From a candidate division KSB1 bacterium (GTDB lineage Bacteria; Zhuqueibacterota; Zhuqueibacteria; Thermofontimicrobiales; Thermofontimicrobiaceae): a stretch of DNA of 52,645 bases. The notes under the pieces are model-generated. The model made no database searches, had not been told where the DNA came from, and saw only the letters and a list, made by a program, of their open reading frames with translations. This document shows, piece after piece, positions 1 through 7,959 of the stretch (the first letter of the stretch is position 1; each line of letters begins with the position of its first letter). The stretch spans positions 1-52,645 of the forward strand of contig JAPDPQ010000034.1 of NCBI GenBank assembly GCA_034506395.1. Direction: 5' to 3'. Both the position numbers and the translations under genes were made by a program.

Positions 1-243
1 TTCCGATAATGACTGGCAGCATATCATAACTTCATTTTCCGTTAATCGGATATGATGGATCTTATGGTTAGACATCTAATGGTCAAGTGTCGCAAGGCTC
101 AATCCAGTAAGCTGTGCTGCCGTCGCTAGGGTAATTAGCTCCTGACTTCCGCAAATTGGACAACATGCAATTGCTGGAGTTTGGCCTTTTTTTACCCTTT
201 TGTGGTATTTAATAATGTTGATTTCCTTTATTTTCTTTCTAAT
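1..243 (-). pseudogene. Small zinc-ribbon/HTH protein gene with an internal amber stop, running off the window
   Basis: Read on the minus strand from 243, the frame gives a basic N-terminus, then CCPICG (a probable zinc knuckle), then a helical ITLATAAQLTGLS stretch resembling the helix-turn-helix of small MerR/excisionase-like proteins. It meets TAG at 76-78 after 55 codons. The same frame stays open beyond the stop and keeps family-like residues (HKIHH, ICCQSL) to the window edge. From memory of this small family, the stop falls where a Trp is usual (the YRWVE region), so one TGG-to-TAG change would explain it. No ATG, GTG or TTG lies in frame after the upstream TGA. The best initiation site is ATT at 241-243, six bases after AGGAG. 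An intact 55-aa protein or stop readthrough cannot be excluded. Confidence 0.5.
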
Positions 244-444
244 GATTTTCTCCTGATTTAATCAACTCCTGCTTCTCTCCCATTGAACACAAAGTATATC
301 TCTTCAAGCCATGGAATTTTTTAACAAGAAAATTTAAAAATAATTTTGATGACTTGCTTGACAAAACCATGAAAAAATTTTGAAAAAATTACGGCATGTT
401 CGCTCTTCAAGCACATTCTATTTACTAAAATGAAAAATTATTTC

Positions 445-473
445 TTGACAATGAAAAATTTATGTTTTAGATT
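445..473 (+). promoter_or_regulatory. Sigma70-like promoter of the TPR regulator gene
   Basis: TTGACA (445-450), a 17-base spacer and TAGATT (468-473) lie about 50 bases before the ATG at 526. The -35 box is flanked by a direct repeat of AATGAAAAATT (starting near 429 and 450), a possible operator for autoregulation. The assignment rests on motif and spacing only. Confidence 0.5.
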
Positions 474-525
474 TTAGCTGCAATCATAAGACGCTCTTTA
501 TATTTGGAGAACTACCGAGATCCGT

Positions 526-2499
526 ATGGCTCGCAAAGGAGGAAAAAAAGTCTATCGGTTTTTCGATTTTACGATTGAAACACGTGAGCATCGTTTGCTA
601 AAGGATGGTCAAGAGATCTATCTTCGGCCCAAGACGTTTGACACCCTGTTATACTTGATCGAGCATCATGGTCGCCTGGTCCCAAAAGATGAATTAATGA
701 AACAGGTGTGGACTGATACCATCGTTACTGAGGCGGCTATGGCTCACTGTGTCGAGGAAGCACGAAAAGCGCTCGGGGATATTCCGCATAATCCCTGCTA
801 CATCAAGACGATTCCCCGCTTAGGCTATAAATTCATCGCACCTATTCAGAAAATTTGGCTGAACCAAGACGAGGTCGTTGAGGAAGAATTATCGTTTCTG
901 CAAGTCACTGTTCGGGAGGAAGAACGGGAATCACCAAAGGAGATTGGGGATTCGAAAGCAATGGCATTCCCTTCAATTTCGTTCTCCCCTTTGCTTGTTC
1001 ATTTACCAAACCGCCTGCAGTCATATTGGTCAAAAACACGAAAAAAAATAACCGTGCTTGTCCTGCTATTTTTAATGATGATTTTTGTTGGAAGATATCT
1101 ATATCATCGCAGCCATCCTGATATTCAATCGATCGCAGTCCTCCCCCTCACCAGTTTGAATGCTGATCCCTCACAGGATTACTTTGCTGATGGAATGACC
1201 GAATCGTTGATCAATGAGCTGGCAAAGATCAGTGCAGTTCGGGTGATTTCACGCACATCGGTGATGCAATACAAGGGCGTCTATCGGCCGCTATTAGACA
1301 TTGCGCAGCAACTGAAGGTGGATGCCGTTGTGGAAGGTTCGCTATTCTATTCTGATGATCGGGTGCGGATCACCGCACAATTGATTCAAGCAAAACCTGA
1401 GCGTCATTTGTGGGCAGATAGTTATGAGCGAAAGATGAGTGACATCCTCGAATTGCAAAGCGAAATCACTACAGCAATTGCCACTGGGATCAACGCAAAA
1501 CTGCAGCCGCACGAAAAAGCCCATTTAAGTCGAATTCGACAAGTTAATCCTGACGCTTATCACGTTTATCTAAAAGGTCGCTTCTTCTGGAATAAGCGAA
1601 CACCAGAGGGTTTTAAAAAAGGAATCGAGTATTTCAATCAAGCGATTGCAATTGACCCAAGCTATGCACTGGCTTACGCTGGGTTAGCCGATTGCTATAA
1701 TCTGCTGAACGATTATGATATATTAGAACCCAGAGAAGCAATTTCCAGAGCCAAAGCGGCTGCTGAGCAGGCCCTGGCCATAGAACCAACCCTTGCCGAA
1801 GCTCATGCTTCGCTGGGTTTTGCCCTGGCCCGCTACGATTGGGACTGGAAAGGCGCCGAGCAGGAGTTGTTGCGTGCTATTGAATTGAAACCCAATTATG
1901 CGATTGCCCACCATTGGTATGCGCTGCAACTTGCGATGATGGGGCGATTCCGAGAAGCCAGGACGGAAATCAATAAAGCGCTGGATTTGGATCCGCTATC
2001 GCTAATTCTCAACGCCAATATTGGCTGGATTTATTTTTTCGAGAGAAATTATGATCTGGCAGAAGAGCAGTTGAAGCGAACACTCGAAATGGATCCAAAT
2101 TTTATGTCGGCTCAAGTCAAGCTCGCCTGGGTCTACGAACAGCAGGGCCGTTATGAGCAAGCGATTGATCAATTTAACAAGGTGCTTGCTACATTCGGCG
2201 ATGAACCGCATGTTTTGGCATTACTGGCAAATAGCTATGCGCTTGCTGGACTAAGTAGTAATGCTAAAAAAATTATCGAAGAATTGATTGCGGCCTCAAA
2301 GCAGAGATATATCTCTCGCTACTGGATCGCAATGATCTATGCCTGTCTTGGAGAAAAAGATAACGCTTTTTATTGGCTGAATCAAGCGATCGTTCAAAAA
2401 AATAGCGGATTGGTCTGGCTGAAGGTCGAGCCCAAACTGGATCAGTTGCGGACAGACCCAAGATTTTCTGAAATTATCCATAAAGTTGGGCTGTTTTAG
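526..2499 (+). CDS. CadC/ToxR-like membrane-anchored winged-helix regulator with TPR domain
   Basis: The 657-aa protein starts with an OmpR/PhoB-type winged helix (residues about 10-110), ending in the usual LGYKF strand. A linker leads to one transmembrane segment (about 178-196). Then comes a FlgO/TolB-N-like domain beginning IAVLPL (about 205-340), seen in many adenylate-cyclase-like and TPR regulators. The rest (about 345-650) is a series of tetratricopeptide repeats with the A-x-A-x-L-G/Y-x-x-A pattern. Known members bind DNA from the membrane while sensing through the outer part. The signal and targets are not evident here. It has its own promoter at 445 and an AT-rich hairpin just after the stop, so it is probably monocistronic. 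No truncation is seen. Confidence 0.85.
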   Translation: MARKGGKKVYRFFDFTIETREHRLLKDGQEIYLRPKTFDTLLYLIEHHGRLVPKDELMKQVWTDTIVTEAAMAHCVEEARKALGDIPHNPCYIKTIPRLGYKFIAPIQKIWLNQDEVVEEELSFLQVTVREEERESPKEIGDSKAMAFPSISFSPLLVHLPNRLQSYWSKTRKKITVLVLLFLMMIFVGRYLYHRSHPDIQSIAVLPLTSLNADPSQDYFADGMTESLINELAKISAVRVISRTSVMQYKGVYRPLLDIAQQLKVDAVVEGSLFYSDDRVRITAQLIQAKPERHLWADSYERKMSDILELQSEITTAIATGINAKLQPHEKAHLSRIRQVNPDAYHVYLKGRFFWNKRTPEGFKKGIEYFNQAIAIDPSYALAYAGLADCYNLLNDYDILEPREAISRAKAAAEQALAIEPTLAEAHASLGFALARYDWDWKGAEQELLRAIELKPNYAIAHHWYALQLAMMGRFREARTEINKALDLDPLSLILNANIGWIYFFERNYDLAEEQLKRTLEMDPNFMSAQVKLAWVYEQQGRYEQAIDQFNKVLATFGDEPHVLALLANSYALAGLSSNAKKIIEELIAASKQRYISRYWIAMIYACLGEKDNAFYWLNQAIVQKNSGLVWLKVEPKLDQLRTDPRFSEIIHKVGLF

Positions 2500-2510
2500 T
2501 GGCATTCAAA

Positions 2511-2535
2511 TTAGATTTTGGGGCTTAAAATCTAA
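2511..2535 (+). terminator. AT-rich terminator-like hairpin
   Basis: TTAGATTTT (2511-2519) and AAAATCTAA (2527-2535) form a perfect 9-bp stem with a 7-base loop, 12 bases after the stop of the TPR regulator. The 2536-2810 stretch holds no other gene that I can support. Confidence 0.45.
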
Positions 2536-2810
2536 AAGATTATGGTGGTGTTTTTACAAATTGACTGCATAGCCACTCATCATTGAGAAAGAGAATTTGG
2601 CGTACGGCGAAAACATTTTTGGTGTAATTCGGTTATTGATAAGAATCATTTACTCATTATTCATCTTTAGCGTTTATCTAGCTCTTTAGAAAGCATTTTC
2701 CACCTCACATAAACGATGGCAGCTCTGGCTTCGGGGATCTCCTGGATGCGAGCTGAGGAGACCACGTTTACGATGGCCCTGGCCGAAAGCTGTTTGTTGA
2801 TCGCCTCCAT

Positions 2811-4016
2811 TTGTCCTTCTGCAAAGCTGAACAATACGTCGAGCTATTAAAATTTCTGGTTTGGTGCGAGATCAATCGCACGCCTGTGAAAAAATACCCC
2901 ATCGGGGTGGAAATTCTCAAGAAGGTCAAAGGGTCCAATCCCGCCATCGATCCGTCGGTGCGTATCTATATCCATCGGCTCAGGAATAAAATCAAGGCCT
3001 ATTATGACGACGAGGGGAAAACCGATAAAATCATACTGACGATCCCTAAGGGGCATTATGAGGTTCGATTTCAGCAGCAATCCTTTGTCAAGCGAACCTT
3101 GCTCCAGCGCTTAGCTTCTAGACGCCTGCTCGTTCTCGGCATCATCATAGCGCTGGCAATCACCAATAGTTTGACTCTCTTTTTTTACCTCAGCCGACCA
3201 AAATCCACTCCAACCATCAGCAACCCGATCCCCAAGGATGATCCGATCTGGAGCGATTTTTTCAGCAATCACCTGCCCACCACCATTGTGATCGGCGACC
3301 ATTTCCAGTTCTGGGAATTTGATAATGACCAGCAAAAGCCTCGAATTATTATCGATTATGGAATTAATAACCAAGCCGAATTCGAACAGTTCAGCCAGAA
3401 ATTTCCCAAGCGCTCGGTAAAAAAAGAGCGCCATGGCGGACTGCCCGTAAATTCTGCCTGGAACATTTATGACCTCGCTCATGCCCTGTATTCATTTGAT
3501 CAAACTGCCACCATTGAGCTTTCTTCTCTTTTTGCGGCGACGCAATTTGATTTGAAAAACTTCATCGACCGCAATGTGATCTATATTGGGGGCTTCAGCA
3601 GCCTCCGTGAGATTGGGACGATCCTCGCCAAGTTGCCAATCCAGTATAAATACACCAATAATTTCAAAGGGATTCTGACGGTGAGAGTTCCTGAGTCGGA
3701 CTCGCTCATCAGCTTTGTGGGCAAGAAAATCGATAACCAATACCATCAGGATGTGGGGTTGATCGCTAAGGTTGCGGGTTCAAACAACGAGAATTATCTG
3801 TTCCTGTGTGGCTTCGCTTTTCCCTCCCAGATTGAAACCGTGCGCTTGCTCAATCGCCCTGAGCTGTTGGCTAATCTCTATTCTCAAATTGCAGTAGATA
3901 AGCGGGCTTTTCCCAAACACTTTATCATCATCGTTGAAATTTTATGTACCGAATTTTCAGCAATCAGCACCAAGGTGAAATATTTTCGAGAGATTCCTGC
4001 TACGGTTCAAAAATAA
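2811..4016 (+). CDS. Winged-helix membrane regulator-like protein of unknown output
   Basis: The 401-aa reading frame opens with a domain (residues about 5-90) recalling the N-terminus of adenylate-cyclase-like regulators of Acidobacteria and FCB bacteria: a helix, a 'IGVEIL' helix, 'DPSVRIYIHRLRNKIKAYY', then 'IPKGHYEVRF'. A transmembrane helix follows (about 106-128). The remaining 270 residues, presumably outside the cytoplasm, match nothing I recognise; their alternating pattern suggests an alpha/beta fold. Initiation is uncertain: the only conventional codon between the in-frame TGA at 2754 and the domain is TTG at 2811, and no clear ribosome-binding site precedes it. Promoter and partner genes are not visible. 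The domain reading is moderately sure, the function unknown. Confidence 0.65.
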   Translation: MSFCKAEQYVELLKFLVWCEINRTPVKKYPIGVEILKKVKGSNPAIDPSVRIYIHRLRNKIKAYYDDEGKTDKIILTIPKGHYEVRFQQQSFVKRTLLQRLASRRLLVLGIIIALAITNSLTLFFYLSRPKSTPTISNPIPKDDPIWSDFFSNHLPTTIVIGDHFQFWEFDNDQQKPRIIIDYGINNQAEFEQFSQKFPKRSVKKERHGGLPVNSAWNIYDLAHALYSFDQTATIELSSLFAATQFDLKNFIDRNVIYIGGFSSLREIGTILAKLPIQYKYTNNFKGILTVRVPESDSLISFVGKKIDNQYHQDVGLIAKVAGSNNENYLFLCGFAFPSQIETVRLLNRPELLANLYSQIAVDKRAFPKHFIIIVEILCTEFSAISTKVKYFREIPATVQK

Positions 4017-5068
4017 GCATTGAACGCCATAGTTACCTATTGCTCTTAAATTTCGCACTAGCCCCTCAACTATCAAATAGCAAACGAAAATTATCCATGA
4101 CTTGTTAAGAGATTAAATCCTTTTGAAAATAATCTCTATCCCCTCCGTACATCCTCAGCTACAAATTAAATACGCAAAAGCGTTTCATATTTCTTTAGGA
4201 TTTCTACATCCAATTAAATTACCCAATGGCATAAATCTTGGTCAGCTTTTTTTCTATCAAAGGGATAGAATTTTCGCCATCCAAAAGCAGTTTTGGTTAC
4301 AATACCCAACAAGTCCGGTGAAACAATTTATTTGCTAATAAGAAATTCATAAGAAAATAGTGAAACTGGAAAATTGTTGTAAAGGAGAACTCTGATCCTA
4401 AAAAAATTTGCTTGATTGTTTGTTAATAATTTGATATTATGAAATAGGGCTCAAAGTGGTCAAATAGTTGGTTCTCGATAATTAACCATTTGCACAATAA
4501 ATCCATAGAAAACTCAATTGCTGACTAACCAGTTTGAAGATGACCCGAGCTATTTTAGATTTGAAGCATTCAATAAATGCGATATTAGATTCTGTGAAAG
4601 CACCCTTAATAGTATCTGATTGCTGAATACTTTTCATGAAAGAGCTCCCTATCAACAAAATGACCCTTCGAAATGGATCGATAGGGCCATTCGGTAAGGG
4701 TATAAATTAAAACGTCTCCAGAAATGCTTAATATGCTTTACCAAAGGGGATGAATTTGACGTGGGGTATGCACTATCAAAAATGGCCAGCTTGGTAGCTG
4801 GACGATTGAGTAGTCAATGGTTGACACATTCAATTTCAGCTCTGGTGAATTCCATCTGTTTGTGAAAATTTTATTTCAAAACCTATGCTGCTAATTTTTC
4901 TCTTGCGAAGCTATCATATAACCAGGATATGAAAAAACTCATAAACAAAACCACCTCGATTGATAATTTTTCATTCTGAGAGCATTCATTTCTGAGGCCA
5001 TCGATAGAGCTTTTTCATTTCCTGCAATATATTCTGTTTATTATTAACCAAACCATGGAAAGCAGAAA
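4017..5068. other. 1.05-kb intergenic stretch with no convincing gene
   Basis: The stretch is AT-rich and stop-laden in most frames. The longest plus-strand frame (4123-4338, TTG start) has no ribosome-binding site and no family-like pattern. A 51-aa minus-strand frame (4637 to 4482) does have GGGAG seven bases before an ATG, but its product resembles nothing I know. It is listed separately. Confidence 0.5.
4482..4637 (-). CDS. Possible 51-aa small protein, unknown
   Basis: The ATG at 4637 is preceded by GGGAG at a good distance. The frame encodes 51 residues, mixed charged and hydrophobic (ending in a stretch rich in F, L, V and I), and stops at TAA (4482-4484). No motif, signal peptide or neighbour suggests a role. 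It could be a chance open frame in AT-rich DNA. Confidence 0.22.
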   Translation of the reverse strand: MKSIQQSDTIKGAFTESNIAFIECFKSKIARVIFKLVSQQLSFLWIYCANG

Positions 5069-5854
5069 ATGACAGACTCAGCCGAGAAACGGAACAACTG
5101 GTTTTCCAGAATCCTTCAAAAAATGCCTCAACAAATCAGAGCGCTAATCATTCTTGTTATCATCTTTTTGGCTGCCTTCATTTTCGGCAGGAGACTGCTG
5201 ATCCCCAAAACCTTTGGAATTTACGGTCACTATCGGGCGGCGGCCGTGGATTTGAATCTGGCCGTGCCAGCTCGATATGCGGGACAGCAAATCTGTAAAG
5301 AATGCCACGAAGATATTGTGGCGATCCGAGATCAATATTCGCATCGTACCATTGCCTGCGAATCGTGTCACGGGCCTGGCTTGGCCCATAGCGAGTCGCC
5401 TGACGAGCAGGATCTGCTAGTGCCCAGAGAACGGGAATTTTGCGTCCGCTGTCACGATTACATTGCGGCTCGGCCCAAGGGTTTCCCGCAAATAAACGCA
5501 GCGACCCATAACCCTGGGAAGTCCTGCCTGGAATGCCATCCAGCACATGCCCCCACTCTACCGCACGAACCAGGCGAGTGCAGCGCCTGCCATAGCCAGG
5601 TGGCAACTGCGCTGGAAGAATCGCAGCATCAGTTCATGTCCTGCACCGATTGTCATCAGGTGCCAGAACAACACAAGATGAATCCCCGAGCCAATAAGCC
5701 CGTTCTGCCACAAAGCCGTGAGCTTTGCGCCGATTGTCATGCCGAAGGCAGAGAGACAACCGTCGATGCGCCTCGTGTGGAGCTGGCGACGCACGGCGGC
5801 AATTATGTCTGTTGGCAATGTCATTACCCCCACTTTCCCGAGGTGAAACAATGA
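5069..5854 (+). CDS. Membrane-anchored octaheme c-type cytochrome
   Basis: The 261-aa product has an N-terminal membrane helix (residues about 23-42) with no clear cleavage site, so it is probably an anchor. A periplasmic part follows with eight CxxCH motifs: CKECH, CESCH, CVRCH, CLECH, CSACH, CTDCH, CADCH and CWQCH. Several further His residues can serve as distal ligands. The stop overlaps the next start (ATGA), and a ferredoxin subunit and an NrfD-type membrane subunit follow. This order is typical of complex-iron-sulfur modules that exchange electrons between quinol and periplasmic multiheme proteins (Nrf, Qrc and Tmc-like). No catalytic residues for nitrite or other substrates are recognisable, so electron relay is the inferred role. 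The ATG at 5069 has GGAAAG upstream. Confidence 0.88.
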   Translation: MTDSAEKRNNWFSRILQKMPQQIRALIILVIIFLAAFIFGRRLLIPKTFGIYGHYRAAAVDLNLAVPARYAGQQICKECHEDIVAIRDQYSHRTIACESCHGPGLAHSESPDEQDLLVPREREFCVRCHDYIAARPKGFPQINAATHNPGKSCLECHPAHAPTLPHEPGECSACHSQVATALEESQHQFMSCTDCHQVPEQHKMNPRANKPVLPQSRELCADCHAEGRETTVDAPRVELATHGGNYVCWQCHYPHFPEVKQ

Positions 5855-6609
5855 ACAATATAAGAACTGATCAAAGCCGAAGAGAATTTCTCAAACGATG
5901 TCTACAAATCATTTCTGCAGCGGCATTGGTGCCGTTGAGCGCCCAGGCCTTCGCAGCGGAAGGTTATAATCCCACTAAGCACGACTACGGAATGGGCATT
6001 GATGTCCATAAATGCATTGGTTGCGGTCTGTGTGTTCAGGCCTGCAAGACGGAAAACAACGTCCCCAAAGAGCCGTTCTATTTTCGCACCTGGATCGAGC
6101 GCTACACCATTCCTGTGGCGGGTGAAATTACCGTGGAGAGTCCCAATGGTGGCAGCCAGGGCTTTCCGCCCAGTGCATTGGCCCCAAAAGATGTGATGCG
6201 CAGCTATTTCGTGCCCAAGTTGTGCAACCATTGCGCCAAGCCGCCGTGCGTGCAAGTTTGTCCCGTCGGGGCGACGTTCGTCTCTCGGGATGGCGTGGTT
6301 TTGATGGACCCCGACTATTGCATCGGCTGCCGCTACTGCATCCAGGCCTGTCCTTATGGGGCCCGATTTATGAATCCCCATACCAGAGCCACGGACAAAT
6401 GCAATTTCTGCTATCATCGCATTACCAAAGGGCTGCTGCCTGCCTGCGTCGAGGTCTGTCCCACTCAGGCTCGGATTTTCGGCGAATTGACAGCGACGCC
6501 GAATCCCTTATCCCGATTCCGCCGAGTCAATAAAATTCAGGTGCTCAAACCTGCGTTGAATACCGAGCCCAAGGTCTTTTACGCCAACTTAGACGGGGAG
6601 GTGCGATAA
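5851..6609 (+). CDS. Tat-exported four-cluster ferredoxin subunit (NrfC/PsrB-like)
   Basis: The true start is the ATG at 5851, overlapping the previous stop. It gives 252 residues opening with the twin-arginine signal SRREFLK and a hydrophobic stretch ending AQAFAAE. Four cysteine clusters follow: CIGCGLCVQAC, CNHCAKPPCVQVC, CIGCRYCIQAC, and CNFC with a later CVEVC. This is the full set for four [4Fe-4S] clusters of the DmsB/NrfC/PsrB family. It should pass electrons between the NrfD-type subunit encoded immediately downstream and the octaheme cytochrome encoded immediately upstream, on the periplasmic face. An open frame continues upstream to 5725, but that part lies inside the cytochrome gene and is not coding. 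Confidence 0.9.
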   Translation: MNNIRTDQSRREFLKRCLQIISAAALVPLSAQAFAAEGYNPTKHDYGMGIDVHKCIGCGLCVQACKTENNVPKEPFYFRTWIERYTIPVAGEITVESPNGGSQGFPPSALAPKDVMRSYFVPKLCNHCAKPPCVQVCPVGATFVSRDGVVLMDPDYCIGCRYCIQACPYGARFMNPHTRATDKCNFCYHRITKGLLPACVEVCPTQARIFGELTATPNPLSRFRRVNKIQVLKPALNTEPKVFYANLDGEVR

Positions 6610-6610
6610 C

Positions 6611-7828
6611 GTGGAAAAATTATTTGCGCTGCTCAATCATGCCTTGCAGAACGTGACTGGCTTTATCTACCCCAATGAAGTCGAACTGCATTGGAACATT
6701 CTGATCGTCATCTATCCGTATATCACAGGTCTGGTGGCAGGCGCTTTCATTCTGGCGTCGCTGGAGCGGGTGTTTAATGTCAAAGAAGTACAGCCCACTT
6801 ATCGCCTGTCATTGCTGACGGCGCTGGCCTTTCTAATCGTGGCGCCGCTGCCATTGCAAGCGCATCTGGCTCGACCCGAGCGGGGTATTGAAATGTTTCT
6901 TACGCCGCATCTGCAATCCGCCATGGCCATGTTCGGTTTTGTTTATTTGTGGTATTTACTGGCGGTCTTATTGTTGGAAATCTGGTTCGATTATCGGGAC
7001 AACATTGTCCATTGGTCTCGCAGTGAAACAGGAATCAAAAAAATCATTTATAAAATTCTTACGCTGGGCACGACCGATGTATCTGAGCAGTCGATCGCCC
7101 TGGATCGTAAGATCGGCAAATTCATCACCATCATCGGCATTCCCTCGGCGTTCCTGTTGCATGGTTATGTGGGATTCATCTTCGGTTCGGTGAAAGCCAA
7201 TCCCTGGTGGAGCAGCGTGCTCATGCCCATTGTGTTTTTATTCTCCGCCATTGTTTCGGGCATCGCTATGGTGCTGCTGCTTTATATGATCAGTAATTTC
7301 CTACGGGGCAAAAAGAACAACATGCCATGTCTGGACAAGCTGGGTTCCTACTTGCTGTATGTAATGCTCATCGACTTTTCGCTGGAGTCGCTCGATTTTA
7401 TCCAGCGGCTGTACGAGGCTGAGGAATCCATCAAAATATTGGGGGAAATGGTGCGAAGCAAGCTTTTCATCAGCTTGATCGTCTCGCAGGTGATCATTGG
7501 AACCGTGTTGCCAATTCTATCTTTGGCGTTTGTCAAACTGATCCGCACAGCCGAAGCATTTCGTCGAGCCATTTATTTTATTACCGCCATTCTGGTGCAA
7601 ATCGGTATTTTCAGCATCCGCTGGAATGTGGTTATTGGTGGCCAATTGTTCTCCAAAAGCTTCCGAGGGTTGACCGTTTATAAAGTGGAGCTCTTTGGCA
7701 TCGAGGGGCTCTTGATGGCGATCGGTTTGCTGGTCCTGCCCTTTGTTATCTTATGGATATTGGTGAAAATTTTGCCGCCGTGGAGCGAGAGCGATCTCTC
7801 GATCGATCCACTGCGCAATCAGAGATAA
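6611..7828 (+). CDS. NrfD/PsrC-type quinol-interacting membrane subunit
   Basis: The 405-aa, strongly hydrophobic protein has about nine or ten predicted membrane helices and an N-terminal NrfD-like region (WNILIVIYPYITGLVAGAF; RPERGIEMF). Family members bind menaquinol in the membrane and pair with a four-cluster ferredoxin. The start is GTG at 6611, one base after the upstream TAA, with GGAGGTGCG just before it, so translation is coupled. With the two upstream genes it forms a three-subunit complex without a molybdopterin subunit, suggesting a quinol:cytochrome relay rather than a reductase. A short CCTGC/GCAGG hairpin (7855-7869) lies after the stop. Confidence 0.88.
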   Translation: MEKLFALLNHALQNVTGFIYPNEVELHWNILIVIYPYITGLVAGAFILASLERVFNVKEVQPTYRLSLLTALAFLIVAPLPLQAHLARPERGIEMFLTPHLQSAMAMFGFVYLWYLLAVLLLEIWFDYRDNIVHWSRSETGIKKIIYKILTLGTTDVSEQSIALDRKIGKFITIIGIPSAFLLHGYVGFIFGSVKANPWWSSVLMPIVFLFSAIVSGIAMVLLLYMISNFLRGKKNNMPCLDKLGSYLLYVMLIDFSLESLDFIQRLYEAEESIKILGEMVRSKLFISLIVSQVIIGTVLPILSLAFVKLIRTAEAFRRAIYFITAILVQIGIFSIRWNVVIGGQLFSKSFRGLTVYKVELFGIEGLLMAIGLLVLPFVILWILVKILPPWSESDLSIDPLRNQR

Positions 7829-7959
7829 CCAAAGATCAATTGCCAATCTCATAACCTGCTGCCGGCAGGATGTCAAATAGAGCAAGGCGTCATAGCCTTT
7901 GGCCTATTGATCATTTGATTTTTAGTTCACTGAATTTTGTTGGAGCGGATGTAACATAA

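Noticed and set aside
4123..4338. 71-aa plus-strand open frame
   Set aside because: TTG start without a ribosome-binding site, no signal, repeat or family-like pattern, in AT-rich DNA.
4760..4805. Possible sigma54 promoter (GGCCAGCTTGGTAGC) upstream of the octaheme gene
   Set aside because: GG and GC are 11 bases apart instead of 10, the flanks do not fit, and it lies about 280 bases from the start codon.
5725..5850. Upstream extension of the ferredoxin subunit frame to 5725
   Set aside because: It lies wholly within the octaheme cytochrome gene in another frame. The ATG at 5851 gives a proper Tat signal and a coupled start.
5069..5854. Octaheme nitrite or hydroxylamine-type reductase
   Set aside because: All eight motifs are plain CxxCH with no CxxCK or cross-link signature, and the protein is much shorter than octaheme nitrite, tetrathionate or hydroxylamine enzymes.
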